From: Lachnospiraceae bacterium MD308
Lineage (GTDB): Bacteria > Bacillota > Clostridia > Lachnospirales > Lachnospiraceae
DNA length: 64,000 nt
Direction of reading: 5' to 3'
Assembly: GCA_000403475.2 (NCBI GenBank)
Contig: KE159796.1
Location: forward strand, 189,570 to 253,569
The position numbers were made by a program, and so were the translations under genes. Positions 1 through 7,640 of the stretch are shown here, piece by piece; within the stretch, counting starts at the first letter, position 1; each line of letters starts with the position of its first letter. A model generated the notes under the pieces. That model searched no databases, was not told the DNA's origin, and worked only from the letters and a program-made list of their open reading frames with translations.

Positions 1-1
1 A

Positions 2-1528
2 AAAATGCCGGCAAGGCATAGAAAAATCTTTTTAGGCGCGGGCGTCGGGCTTATGCTTTACAGCATGTTCGAGTACCGCCAGTTAAGGAATTTTGAGAAA
101 CCTTTGCTGCTGTTTTTGTTTTTTATAGGGCTTTACTTGTCGTTCCGGTACGGCATTGCGGAATATCTGCTGAGGGAAAGGAGGGCGCCGTCCTATCTTC
201 GCAGGCTGATGATGCATAACCAGCTTTTCCATAAGTCGAAGACGAATGCGGTATATGTTACGGCAATGTCCGTCCTTTTGTTCTGCGCGCTGTTTTATTT
301 CCCTTTCCAGTTTATATCTGTGCTGATTGCGGAGGACGAGGATACGCTGTACCCTTACGATATCGTCTGCATGGCGAATGAGGAGGACAGGGATATCTTC
401 GGGAAACTTAATGAGGAGTACGGGGCAGAGGTTGAGAGCTATCCCATGGTGCGTGTGGCAAATCTGGATTCGACGGAGAAAGTAGAAGGCGTGATGGAAC
501 CGGCTCCGCCCCAGGGGCAGCAGATCGGCATCTCGGAGAGTACATACCGGGCGCTGAAAAAGAGGGCGGACAGTACATGGGAAGAGGAGCCCGCCGGGCT
601 GGACAGCGCGGGAGAGAAGGTGTATATCGTGCACCAGCAGGATAAGTCGGTCAAAGCCCAGCCGGTGGACTACTGGCTGTCGAGAAAGAAACCGGCCCTC
701 CATGTGGGCGTGCCTGTTTATGGAGGCGTAGCCCCGAATGTTGCGTGCAGGGGCGAAAATCCGGTGTACAGTTTTAAAGAGATAGAGGGGGAGGAAATCG
801 GGAGTCTTGTAGGAGTGTTCGGACAGGGGAAGTGGGATAACCTGATCGTATTTTCAGACGAGTATTTTGAGACGGCCCAGGATTTGTGGAAAGTCACAGA
901 CCCCTATACCGGCAATTATATGTCGGAGGAAGAGGTGGGAGAACGTGGATATTCGGAGGAAGACTTACCGCAGGGACCCAGCGAGCTTGTATTGGTCCGG
1001 GCGGATGAGAGGGAGCTGCCCGGGATTGAGAAAGAGCTTGATGTGTTCCGGGAGAGGCATGCCGGGGATGAGAGATACAATAAGGCGGTGCAGAGCTGCT
1101 ATATCAAGAAGAACGCGGTGCAGAAACTCCGGACGGAGAGGATTATGAAGAGCGTGATGAACGGGCTTATGTTTTTCTTGTTTGTGCTGATCTATTTTGT
1201 GCTTTTGATCGTTAAAGTCCTGATGGAGAGGGAGTCTGTCCTTAGAAGGTCGGAGTTCTTAATGTGCATGGGGATGAGGGAGAAGGACAGGAAACGGCTG
1301 ATCCGTTCAGAGCTGTTCCGGTATTTTTATGTCCTGCCAGGGCTGACGGCAGCGGCAGGAGCGGCTGTCTTTACGGTACTTGTCTTTCAGGCAAGGCAGT
1401 ATCAGGCGGAGGATATGGTGAGGTATCTCCGGCTTGTGCTGCCGCTGTGGGCGGCCTGCCTGGCTGTCACGGGAGGATGCGTGGGAGCAGGGCTTTTAGG
1501 GTATGCGAGAAGGGTGGAGAGAGGATGA
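2..1528 (+). CDS. FtsX-type ABC transporter permease, 3' portion
   Basis: The frame is open to the left edge, and the first ATG (position 5) falls inside a basic and hydrophobic stretch, so the gene probably starts outside the window. The visible 507 residues have a membrane segment near residues 80-108, then about 270 hydrophilic residues likely to be extracytoplasmic, then three membrane segments near 388-408, 435-457 and 470-495. A large outer domain followed by a C-terminal helix group is the layout of BceB/FtsX-like permeases that work with a MacB-like ATPase in peptide-antibiotic sensing or export. That role is inferred from architecture; the partner ATPase is not in view. The gene ends 20 bp before a convergent histidine kinase. 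Confidence 0.7.
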   Translation, partial: KMPARHRKIFLGAGVGLMLYSMFEYRQLRNFEKPLLLFLFFIGLYLSFRYGIAEYLLRERRAPSYLRRLMMHNQLFHKSKTNAVYVTAMSVLLFCALFYFPFQFISVLIAEDEDTLYPYDIVCMANEEDRDIFGKLNEEYGAEVESYPMVRVANLDSTEKVEGVMEPAPPQGQQIGISESTYRALKKRADSTWEEEPAGLDSAGEKVYIVHQQDKSVKAQPVDYWLSRKKPALHVGVPVYGGVAPNVACRGENPVYSFKEIEGEEIGSLVGVFGQGKWDNLIVFSDEYFETAQDLWKVTDPYTGNYMSEEEVGERGYSEEDLPQGPSELVLVRADERELPGIEKELDVFRERHAGDERYNKAVQSCYIKKNAVQKLRTERIMKSVMNGLMFFLFVLIYFVLLIVKVLMERESVLRRSEFLMCMGMREKDRKRLIRSELFRYFYVLPGLTAAAGAAVFTVLVFQARQYQAEDMVRYLRLVLPLWAACLAVTGGCVGAGLLGYARRVERG

Positions 1529-1548
1529 GAGGAGACAGAGGCATACTG

Positions 1549-2892
1549 CTATACTGGTATTGGAAGTTGTTTTATTTTTAGCAATACCGATACTTTGAAA
1601 ATTTGGTTCTGATATTCAAATTTTGACAATCCGCTGTATTGGTCAATGATATTAAGGACGGAGGAGATGCCTATTCCCTTTCGTCCTTTTTTCTTGGAGG
1701 AAATGAAGGTGCTTCCGGATCTCTGGATTTCTCCTTCATAGCTGTTTTCAATGATGATTACGAGGAGAGAGTTGGTTGTCGCTGATATTTTTACATTGAT
1801 AAAACTGTCTTTGCCGTTCATTCGTGCGCAGGCTTCGGTGGCATTTTCTAAGAGATTTGAGACTATAGCGCACAGATCCATATCTGGAAGGAGAGACTCT
1901 TTGGGCAGGGATACAGAGATATCAAAGGAGGAGCCATTTTTTTCTGACAGCTCTTTGTAGTACCCGATAATAGAGTTTAAGGCGAGATTTTCGCAGTAGA
2001 TGTCTGCCGGCGGAGTCAGAGAAGCGCGGTAATTATTTATATATGTGTTAAGTCCTTCGATATCTTTTGTTTTGATATAAGTGCCTATTACGAGAAGATG
2101 ATGGCGCATATCGTGGCGCTGACGGCTCGTCTGTTCGATTTGCAGTTGAAGGTTTTCAGCCTGCTTGCGCTGTGAGGCAGAAACCGTTTCAGAGACATGC
2201 AATTTTTCCTGAAGGTTGGCGTTTTCGATGATTACAACGACCATTCTCATGATAAGGACATAGGTGGCAAAGGTGAGAATTACCCAAAGCAGCGGGATAT
2301 AATAGAAAAACTTGTCCGGCGCCGAGTCGGGAGAGGATATATTCAGAGAAAATATCATGTTGTAGAGTAAATTGTTGCAGATTGGAATAATCCATACTTG
2401 TTTCCATATGGAAAAGGATGCAGTATAATCCAGGGCAGGGCGCAGTGATTTTCGGAAAAAGTGGTATATGAGCGGAAACGTGACAACAGTCAGGACAGTC
2501 CGGATTAAAAATGAGTCAAAAGTATCATAGTCAGGAAGATGACCGTGAGATAGAAAATATATATACATGGAAAGAAGTGTAACATGTTCTGCATAGCATT
2601 TTGCGATGGATACTATAAAAATGCCGTGTCCCAGACGGTAACCGGTTGCCATGTCAAAAATGGCGGCGCCAAGAATAATGGTAGCCAGACCGAATGCAGC
2701 ATATTTCAGCGGAGATGAGGTAAAATCGGCATACGTGTCAGAACCGTAAAAAGTAATTACGAGGTACAGCAGGATAGCTCCGATCATGTGAAGGAAGGCA
2801 GGTTGGCGCAGATGATCCTTAAAGGTAAGGAGTAAAAGAATAAAACAAGGAAATATAAAACAAAGAGTATTTATAATATGGGCAAATGTCAC
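1549..2892 (-). CDS. AgrC-type sensor histidine kinase (GHKL ATPase domain)
   Basis: A 447-residue sensor. The N-terminal half has about six hydrophobic segments (roughly residues 5-215). A linker near 225-260 leads to the motif RHDMRHHL, the likely phospho-acceptor histidine region of AgrC/ComD-like kinases. The C-terminal ATP-binding domain shows an N-box (NLLENATEAC) and a glycine-rich G-box (GIGISSVLNII). It overlaps the upstream LytTR regulator by 4 bp (ATGA), so the two form a translationally coupled pair. In this family the membrane part senses a peptide or other ligand; no peptide precursor gene is visible nearby, so the signal is unknown. Confidence 0.88.
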   Translation of the reverse strand: MTFAHIINTLCFIFPCFILLLLTFKDHLRQPAFLHMIGAILLYLVITFYGSDTYADFTSSPLKYAAFGLATIILGAAIFDMATGYRLGHGIFIVSIAKCYAEHVTLLSMYIYFLSHGHLPDYDTFDSFLIRTVLTVVTFPLIYHFFRKSLRPALDYTASFSIWKQVWIIPICNNLLYNMIFSLNISSPDSAPDKFFYYIPLLWVILTFATYVLIMRMVVVIIENANLQEKLHVSETVSASQRKQAENLQLQIEQTSRQRHDMRHHLLVIGTYIKTKDIEGLNTYINNYRASLTPPADIYCENLALNSIIGYYKELSEKNGSSFDISVSLPKESLLPDMDLCAIVSNLLENATEACARMNGKDSFINVKISATTNSLLVIIIENSYEGEIQRSGSTFISSKKKGRKGIGISSVLNIIDQYSGLSKFEYQNQIFKVSVLLKIKQLPIPV

Positions 2893-3617
2893 AGTCTTGT
2901 ACCTCCATTGACATAATCGAAGATGTAGTTAGCATATGTCTGAATGATTTTATTGCGTTGGGATTTGAAAATCGGCAGCCGTTCTCCATTCTTGAGAATG
3001 AAATCATTGGCTTCCCAGGAATCTACGTAGTCCATATTGACCATGCAGTTCCGATAACACCATAAAAACTGTCTGTAGGAGGAGAGCATTGGTGAGAAGT
3101 CTCCAAAAGACATGTAGGAACGAATAAGCCTTGACGTAGTGTGTACCTGGGTGTAGTGGTTGTGGTAATCAACATACATAATATCTGTGATAAGGATACG
3201 TGTCTGGAAGCGTCCTTCTTTCAGCTCGATATAATGTGTAAATTTTGCGGCATCATTTTCATAACGATTGAGTGCATCTTCAAGCTGTGCATAAGTATAT
3301 GGTTTCAGCAGATAATCCAGAGCGTGCAGGCGAAAGGCCTTGACGGCGTGCTCTTTGCTGGAAGTTGAGAAGATAATCTGACATTTGGGATTGAGCTTTT
3401 TAATTGCCTTTGCAATCTGGATACCATTTAAGTCTTGCATGAAGATGTCGAGAAAAACAAGATTATACTTTTCTATTTTAAATGCATTGAGAAAAGCCGT
3501 CTCGCTTGTAAATGTTTTGATTGATGTATGTATTTTGTGTTCATTGCAGTATCGGTGTATATATTCGTATAAAAGTGCAATGTCTCTTGAAGAATCATCC
3601 ATGATTGCAATTGTCAT
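2889..3617 (-). CDS. LytTR-family response regulator
   Basis: A 242-residue regulator with an N-terminal receiver domain (acidic pocket D7-D8, phospho-acceptor D57 in FLDIF, conserved lysine in LLKPY near residue 107) and a C-terminal LytTR DNA-binding domain (about 135-235). The start at 3617 is chosen because GGAGG lies 6 bases upstream; an in-frame ATG at 3668 would add 17 residues but lacks such a site. LytTR regulators bind pairs of direct repeats about two helical turns apart. Such a pair lies upstream of this gene (3715-3743), suggesting autoregulation. It is the partner of the downstream AgrC-type kinase. Confidence 0.9.
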   Translation of the reverse strand: MTIAIMDDSSRDIALLYEYIHRYCNEHKIHTSIKTFTSETAFLNAFKIEKYNLVFLDIFMQDLNGIQIAKAIKKLNPKCQIIFSTSSKEHAVKAFRLHALDYLLKPYTYAQLEDALNRYENDAAKFTHYIELKEGRFQTRILITDIMYVDYHNHYTQVHTTSRLIRSYMSFGDFSPMLSSYRQFLWCYRNCMVNMDYVDSWEANDFILKNGERLPIFKSQRNKIIQTYANYIFDYVNGGTRL

Positions 3618-3651
3618 AACAGCCTCCATAACATAATTGTAAAATGTTATA

Positions 3652-3743
3652 AATACATTTTTACTCAATTATATCAATATTAACATATTACGTGATTTGA
3701 CAGCGTTCTGTAAATAGTAAAAATGTATTGAATTTAGTAAAAA
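3652..3743 (-). promoter_or_regulatory. Putative autoregulated LytTR promoter with direct repeats
   Basis: The 9-mer TAGTAAAAA occurs at 3715-3723 and again at 3735-3743, 20 bp apart, as LytTR proteins favour. A 14-bp inverted repeat (AATACATTTTTACT at 3652-3665, AGTAAAAATGTATT at 3716-3729) spans the same region. On the minus strand a -10-like TATAAT lies at 3673-3668 with no good -35, so the direct repeats would lie about 55-80 bases upstream of the start point. That arrangement fits activation by the adjacent LytTR regulator; this is inference from spacing. Confidence 0.5.
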
Positions 3744-3783
3744 GATTTTTAGCAGGCGGAGGAAGGTGCGTTCCGCCGCCTGC
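3739..3783 (-). terminator. Rho-independent terminator of the symporter operon
   Basis: Read on the minus strand, GCAGGCGG and CCGCCTGC form a perfect 8-bp stem (3752-3759 with 3776-3783), followed by TAAAAATCTTTTT. It lies about 70 bases after the symporter stop codon and before the LytTR promoter, so it separates the two minus-strand units. Confidence 0.7.
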
Positions 3784-3852
3784 AAAGAGTATATCCGATA
3801 AGTTAGAAGAGGGAAGAGAACAAACTGGAAAAATGTCTGTAAAAGATATATC

Positions 3853-5319
3853 TTACTCTGCTGCGAAAAAGTGATTCAGGGAATCGATGACTTCTGAGGT
3901 TGTCTTTACTGGCCTGGTTGCGGCACTTACAGCGATAAAGATTATCAAAGCAGCCATAAGTCCCCACAGTCCTGCCATAAGTCCCAGTGGATTCGGTATA
4001 ACAAACGTTGTAAAAAGCATAACGGCTTCCCCAACGAGGATACTGGAAAGCGCACCTGCCGGTGTTGTTTTTTTCCAGTAGATGCCGCCTAACATGGCGG
4101 GAGCTAATGCTGCGACGCCTCCGTTTGCCAGTGCCAGAATATCACTGATCAGACCCGGTCTCATCAAAGCTACGATGACAGAGCAGAATCCAAATGCTAA
4201 TGTTGCAAGTCTGGCGATTTTGTACTGTGTGTAATCGTCTGCGGATTTGTTGATGTAGGTTTTATATATATCCGTAGAGACCATGGTGCTGACTGCGTGA
4301 AGCTGCGAATCGCCTGTAGACATAGAAGCTGCCAGTGCGCCCGAGATAACAAGGGAGGCAAAGACGATAGGCGTATATTTTAAAAGCAGCTCCGGGAAAA
4401 TGGTGTCTGGCGATTCTAATCCCGGCATCAATATATTACCCGCCATACCTGTTGCCGGAAGGAATATATAGATGGATGTCAGGTAAACAGATGAAAAAAC
4501 AGAAGACCACTTTAGAACTTTTAAAGATTTCCCCGCAAAAAATCTGAGGGTCACATGCGGAAACATCATCATGCCGATGGTGATTACGGTCCATCGGGAA
4601 ATCCAATCAGTTGCCGTGACGACGCCATTAGGGCCGGGCAGCGTGAGAAGGGAGGGGACTTCCTGGTAGACGTTTTGATAGGCCGCCGCAACGCTTCCGA
4701 AATTCGTTTTCAGGATGAGGTATGAGCCGATAACCATCCCAATCCACATAAATACGCCTTGGGCAGCATCCGTAAGCGCAACACCCTTCATTCCGCCCAT
4801 CCACACAAGGATAATCATGATTGCGAAAAATATAATTGTACCTACCTCATATTTCAGGCGCCCGCCGCTTATAGTCTGGAAAATGTAACCGGAACCGATG
4901 GCCTGCATTGCTACGTACGGCACCGTGAATATCATGGCGATTATGGTAACTATGAGACCGATTGTACGGTTCTCGTACACATCGCTGATGTACTGGGACA
5001 TGGACATGTATCCTCTGGTTTTTCCAAGATACCAGAATCTTCTGCCGATAACCCAGAATAACAGGCCGGGGAATACAGTCCAGATTCCGTTGACCCACCA
5101 GCCGATTCCATTGTTGTATATAAATCCGCCTGCACCAAGGAAAGCGTAGGAACTGTGGTATGTTGCGCTGAAAGTGAGGGTCAGGACAAAGACGCCTAAG
5201 GAACTTCCGGCAGTTGCAAAATCTTTAATATTTTTTTTGTCCTGCCGGGATGCATAAAAGGCAATCCCGAAAAGAGACAGTGTATAGAGAGCCAGTATCA
5301 TTAATCCTGTATTATTCAT
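3853..5319 (-). CDS. Sodium:solute symporter (SSS) family transporter
   Basis: A 488-residue polytopic membrane protein with about 13 hydrophobic segments. The start (LMILALYTLSLFGIAFYASR, then a KDFATAGSSLG stretch) and the conserved loop around SGALAASMSTGDSQL are typical of the SSS family (PutP/PanF/SglT type), which couples Na+ influx to uptake of small organic solutes. It overlaps the upstream DUF3311 gene by 4 bp; DUF3311 small proteins often accompany SSS transporters. A creatininase-family amidohydrolase heads the operon, so a cyclic amide or related nitrogenous solute is a plausible substrate. That is context inference; the sequence does not identify the substrate. Confidence 0.9.
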   Translation of the reverse strand: MNNTGLMILALYTLSLFGIAFYASRQDKKNIKDFATAGSSLGVFVLTLTFSATYHSSYAFLGAGGFIYNNGIGWWVNGIWTVFPGLLFWVIGRRFWYLGKTRGYMSMSQYISDVYENRTIGLIVTIIAMIFTVPYVAMQAIGSGYIFQTISGGRLKYEVGTIIFFAIMIILVWMGGMKGVALTDAAQGVFMWIGMVIGSYLILKTNFGSVAAAYQNVYQEVPSLLTLPGPNGVVTATDWISRWTVITIGMMMFPHVTLRFFAGKSLKVLKWSSVFSSVYLTSIYIFLPATGMAGNILMPGLESPDTIFPELLLKYTPIVFASLVISGALAASMSTGDSQLHAVSTMVSTDIYKTYINKSADDYTQYKIARLATLAFGFCSVIVALMRPGLISDILALANGGVAALAPAMLGGIYWKKTTPAGALSSILVGEAVMLFTTFVIPNPLGLMAGLWGLMAALIIFIAVSAATRPVKTTSEVIDSLNHFFAAE

Positions 5320-5558
5320 AAGGTTCCCTCCTCATTGTAGTCTTTTTTCCATGACCGGATGGTCAAAACTCCGACAAGGAAATCGATGAGCGCGATGATA
5401 TACCAGGCGTTCAGCCAAACCAGGAGTGTCGGCCATCCAAGGACGAAAGGATGTGTCTTGGCGTAGTCACTTACTATGTTAACGATTGGTGGGTTTACCA
5501 TAATTAAGACAAGTAAGAAGATAGCGTAAACTGCTTTTTCATTTGTGGATAACTTCAT
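5316..5558 (-). CDS. DUF3311-like small membrane protein, symporter partner
   Basis: An 80-residue protein with two hydrophobic segments (about 9-28 and 42-66) separated by a short polar loop, ending in a charged tail. Size, topology and its place directly upstream of, and overlapping, an SSS symporter match the DUF3311 family, thought to be an accessory subunit of these transporters (compare YhdT with PanF). The role is not established by the sequence itself. It lies 19 bp downstream of the creatininase-family gene in the same operon. Confidence 0.75.
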   Translation of the reverse strand: MKLSTNEKAVYAIFLLVLIMVNPPIVNIVSDYAKTHPFVLGWPTLLVWLNAWYIIALIDFLVGVLTIRSWKKDYNEEGTL

Positions 5559-5577
5559 TCCTTTTTCCCCCTTTCAG

Positions 5578-6348
5578 TTACTGTTCTCTCAGTATTTCGA
5601 TAACTTCCACTAAACGTTTTACAAGATGCTCATGATAGATTTTTCCTTTTTGGGCGTCGGCTTTTGTCGGTTCGCCGGAAGTTCCTCCTGCTATCTCTGC
5701 ATTTTTTGCTGCATGGGCGTAGGAGCTTGGGACATAACAGAGAGTGTCCTTTTCATAGGATGGATCTACAGAGTATAGATGCTTGTCCTGTATTGGATTG
5801 TCTTTTGCCAGTTTTAAATTTACAAGATCAGGGTATCGGTACATCATGTGGGAAGTCTCAATCTCTTCTGCATGTCCGACAGCGCCGAAACCAAGTTCTT
5901 TGACAATTTCTTTTGACATGTAGGCGGGGTCGAAAATCTGCACAGACATGTCAAGTTCTCTTTGTATTTTTTCCGCTGCAAGCTGCATCCATACCACATT
6001 TACAATGCGGTGTCCGTTAATCATGATCAGATTGCGGATTCCGTGGTGGCGCAGGGATGCCGCAATATCGTATGTGATTTCTGTGAGTGTCTCGGGACGG
6101 ATCGTAATGGTTCCCGGCCGCACCATATGGTGCGGGCTCCATCCGAACCAAAGCGGGGGAACTATGAGAGCATCTGTCTTTTTTGCGGCATCTTCCGCTA
6201 AAGTAATAGCTACATAGCTGTCGGTTCCAAGTGGCATATGATACCCGTGTTGTTCTACGCTGCCTACAGGAAGAATGGCGACTCCTTTGGCCTTTTGGAT
6301 TGATTTTTCTGCTTCTTCCCATGACATGTCCTGTAACCATTGATTCAT
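5578..6348 (-). CDS. Creatininase-family metal-dependent amidohydrolase
   Basis: A 256-residue protein of normal family length. Creatininase hallmarks are visible: GSVEQHGYHMPLGTD at residues 29-43 (metal ligands corresponding to E32, H34 and D43), LIMINGH near residue 110, and the HAEEIETS motif near 160. The family hydrolyses cyclic amides such as creatinine, or formamidopyrimidine and mycofactocin-type substrates, using two divalent metals. The usual NGHGGN motif reads NGHRIVN here, so the substrate may differ from creatinine. It is the first gene of the operon with the DUF3311 protein and SSS symporter, suggesting uptake followed by hydrolysis. AGGAGGTG lies 9 bases before the start. Confidence 0.85.
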   Translation of the reverse strand: MNQWLQDMSWEEAEKSIQKAKGVAILPVGSVEQHGYHMPLGTDSYVAITLAEDAAKKTDALIVPPLWFGWSPHHMVRPGTITIRPETLTEITYDIAASLRHHGIRNLIMINGHRIVNVVWMQLAAEKIQRELDMSVQIFDPAYMSKEIVKELGFGAVGHAEEIETSHMMYRYPDLVNLKLAKDNPIQDKHLYSVDPSYEKDTLCYVPSSYAHAAKNAEIAGGTSGEPTKADAQKGKIYHEHLVKRLVEVIEILREQ

Positions 6349-6367
6349 GTTGAATTACACCTCCTGA

Positions 6368-6385
6368 TGTCCTTTTTTGAGGACA
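6368..6385 (-). other. Short hairpin in the creatininase operon leader
   Basis: TGTCCT (6368-6373) and AGGACA (6380-6385) are perfect inverted 6-mers around a T-rich loop, between the predicted transcription start and the ribosome site. It could be a leader hairpin that affects mRNA stability; no T-run follows in the right place for termination. Confidence 0.3.
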
Positions 6386-6402
6386 ATAATTTTGATAATT
6401 TT

Positions 6403-6448
6403 ATTTTACTGAAAAAATATTTTGAATAATGTGTCCTGCAACACATTA
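6403..6448 (-). promoter_or_regulatory. Predicted creatininase operon promoter with Crp/Fnr-type operator
   Basis: On the minus strand TAAAAT (6408-6403) is a plausible -10 without a good -35, giving a start near 6396. The perfect palindrome TAATGTGT-N6-ACACATTA (6427-6448) has its centre at 6437.5, which is -41.5 from that start. That is the standard position for class II activation by Crp/Fnr-family proteins when the -35 is weak. The -10 choice is a prediction. Confidence 0.5.
6427..6448. promoter_or_regulatory. 22-bp perfect palindrome, likely Crp/Fnr-family operator
   Basis: Two 8-bp arms, TAATGTGT and ACACATTA, flank a 6-bp spacer. Arm length, spacer and the GTGT/ACAC core match Crp-family operators (compare TGTGA-N6-TCACA). 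It lies in the 169-bp divergent region between the creatininase operon and the Crp/Fnr-type gene. Outer 9-mers TTTTGATAA (6390-6398) and TTATCAAAA (6470-6478) flank it almost symmetrically. Confidence 0.65.
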
Positions 6449-6463
6449 CTGAAAAAAATAATG

Positions 6464-6492
6464 TTGAATTTATCAAAAGTGTCTACTATTAT
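6464..6492 (+). promoter_or_regulatory. Promoter of the Crp/Fnr-type regulator gene
   Basis: TTGAAT (6464-6469), a 17-bp spacer and TATTAT (6487-6492) give a predicted start near 6499. The palindrome centre lies at -61.5 relative to this start, the class I activator distance. Confidence 0.55.
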
Positions 6493-6517
6493 AGTAAGCA
6501 TAAGAGGAGGAGAAAAC

Positions 6518-7147
6518 ATGCAGAAAAACATGGTTGATTTTTACCGCTGCTGTAATTTTAAATATTTTGGTGAATTTGGACAAAGGGAAGATTACCCGCC
6601 CAAGTTTATGATCGGGTGCGGCGGTGTGCATGCTGAATATGTGTATTTGATATTAAGCGGACGGATTCGTCAATACTTTGCCAACAGCAGAGGAGTGGAA
6701 AAGACTATGCTCCTGCTGTCAAAAGGCGATATGTTCGGGGAGGTTACTGCATTGCAGCGGGATATGGACCAGGTGGCAACTCAGACATTGACGAAAGTCT
6801 CTGTCCGCAAAATTCCGGTAGCTTATTTTGAGAAGGTGCTGAAAGAGAATTCTGAACTGTCTTTTTCTATGACACTTATGCTGACATGCAAAATAAGAAT
6901 TCTTATGCCGCAGATTCAGGATGCGTCTTTCTGCAATACAGAAGAGCGGTTAAAGAATCTTCTGCTCCGGCTGTCCATTCAGCAGGGCATCCCATCTGCG
7001 CATGGAATTCGCCTTCCTCGGAAATATACGCATGAAGAGTTGGCGAATATGATCTCTTCCACTCGCAGTACGGTATCACGAATCATGAAACGGCTGGGGG
7101 AAGAAGGGTTTATAAGAATTATTGACCGGTATATATATTTTCCTTGA
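6518..7147 (+). CDS. Crp/Fnr-family transcriptional regulator
   Basis: A 209-residue regulator. Residues about 20-120 form a cyclic-nucleotide-binding-type beta-roll (SGRIRQYF, then KGDMFGEVTAL), followed by a long dimerisation helix and a C-terminal winged helix (about 165-205) with the recognition helix in SSTRSTVSRIMKRLGEEGF. The ATG at 6518 is preferred over upstream in-frame codons because GAGGAGG lies 7 bases before it. There is no N-terminal cysteine cluster like that of Fnr, so direct oxygen sensing by a 4Fe-4S cluster is not indicated. Its divergent position and the shared palindrome suggest that it controls the creatininase-symporter operon. Confidence 0.9.
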   Translation: MQKNMVDFYRCCNFKYFGEFGQREDYPPKFMIGCGGVHAEYVYLILSGRIRQYFANSRGVEKTMLLLSKGDMFGEVTALQRDMDQVATQTLTKVSVRKIPVAYFEKVLKENSELSFSMTLMLTCKIRILMPQIQDASFCNTEERLKNLLLRLSIQQGIPSAHGIRLPRKYTHEELANMISSTRSTVSRIMKRLGEEGFIRIIDRYIYFP

Positions 7148-7316
7148 GTTATATTGCCATTTTTTTGAGACGCAGATCATGTGGAGAAGATTTTCACGGA
7201 ATATTTAAGGAAGACCATCAGTATCTGTGATATGATTGAAGTTCCGTTGTCCTCTTGCCAGTCGAAAATAAGGATGCTCCTGCTCGAATCCCTGTTCCGA
7301 TTCTAAATATGGAAGA

Positions 7317-7586
7317 ACCGTTCATCTTGCAATGAAAGATAATCCCAGACTGATTAATTTCCCACCCCGCGACAGCGAGGAATGGAAGCTGGAATACAAT
7401 GTCAGAACTTCGGCTGAACGTTCAAATAAACGTGAGAAAATAGACTTTCAATTAGAAAGCGGCAGACACCGCTCAACTAAGATGTGGTACTGCCGCCGGT
7501 ATCATATCCTCATGCCTCAGCATTTGAATGTCTGGGAGCTGCCCTTTGAATTCACCCTGAGAAAGTTGACTTTAGAAGCAGCATAA
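7317..7586 (+). pseudogene. 3' remnant of a DDE transposase
   Basis: A frame of about 90 residues reads as the C-terminal end of a transposase: KDNPRLINFPPRDSEEWK, then RTSAERSNKREKIDF, then RHRSTKMWYCRRYHI. I recognise this block as the tail of ISNCY/IS1182-like transposases, from general familiarity rather than a search. The 5' part is missing; 7148-7316 gives no continuous reading frame. It marks the left side of a decayed accessory region. Confidence 0.6.
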
Positions 7587-7640
7587 TCCTTTAAAATTCC
7601 TCCAAACTGGTTTTATTTACACAAACAGGACATAAAAAAT

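Noticed and set aside
83-703. Open frame of about 200 codons antisense to the first permease gene
   Set aside because: Same reason: a shadow of the coding strand with no family resemblance.
6368-6385. Terminator upstream of the creatininase gene
   Set aside because: The stem is only 6 bp with no T-run after it on the minus strand, so it is noted only as a leader hairpin.
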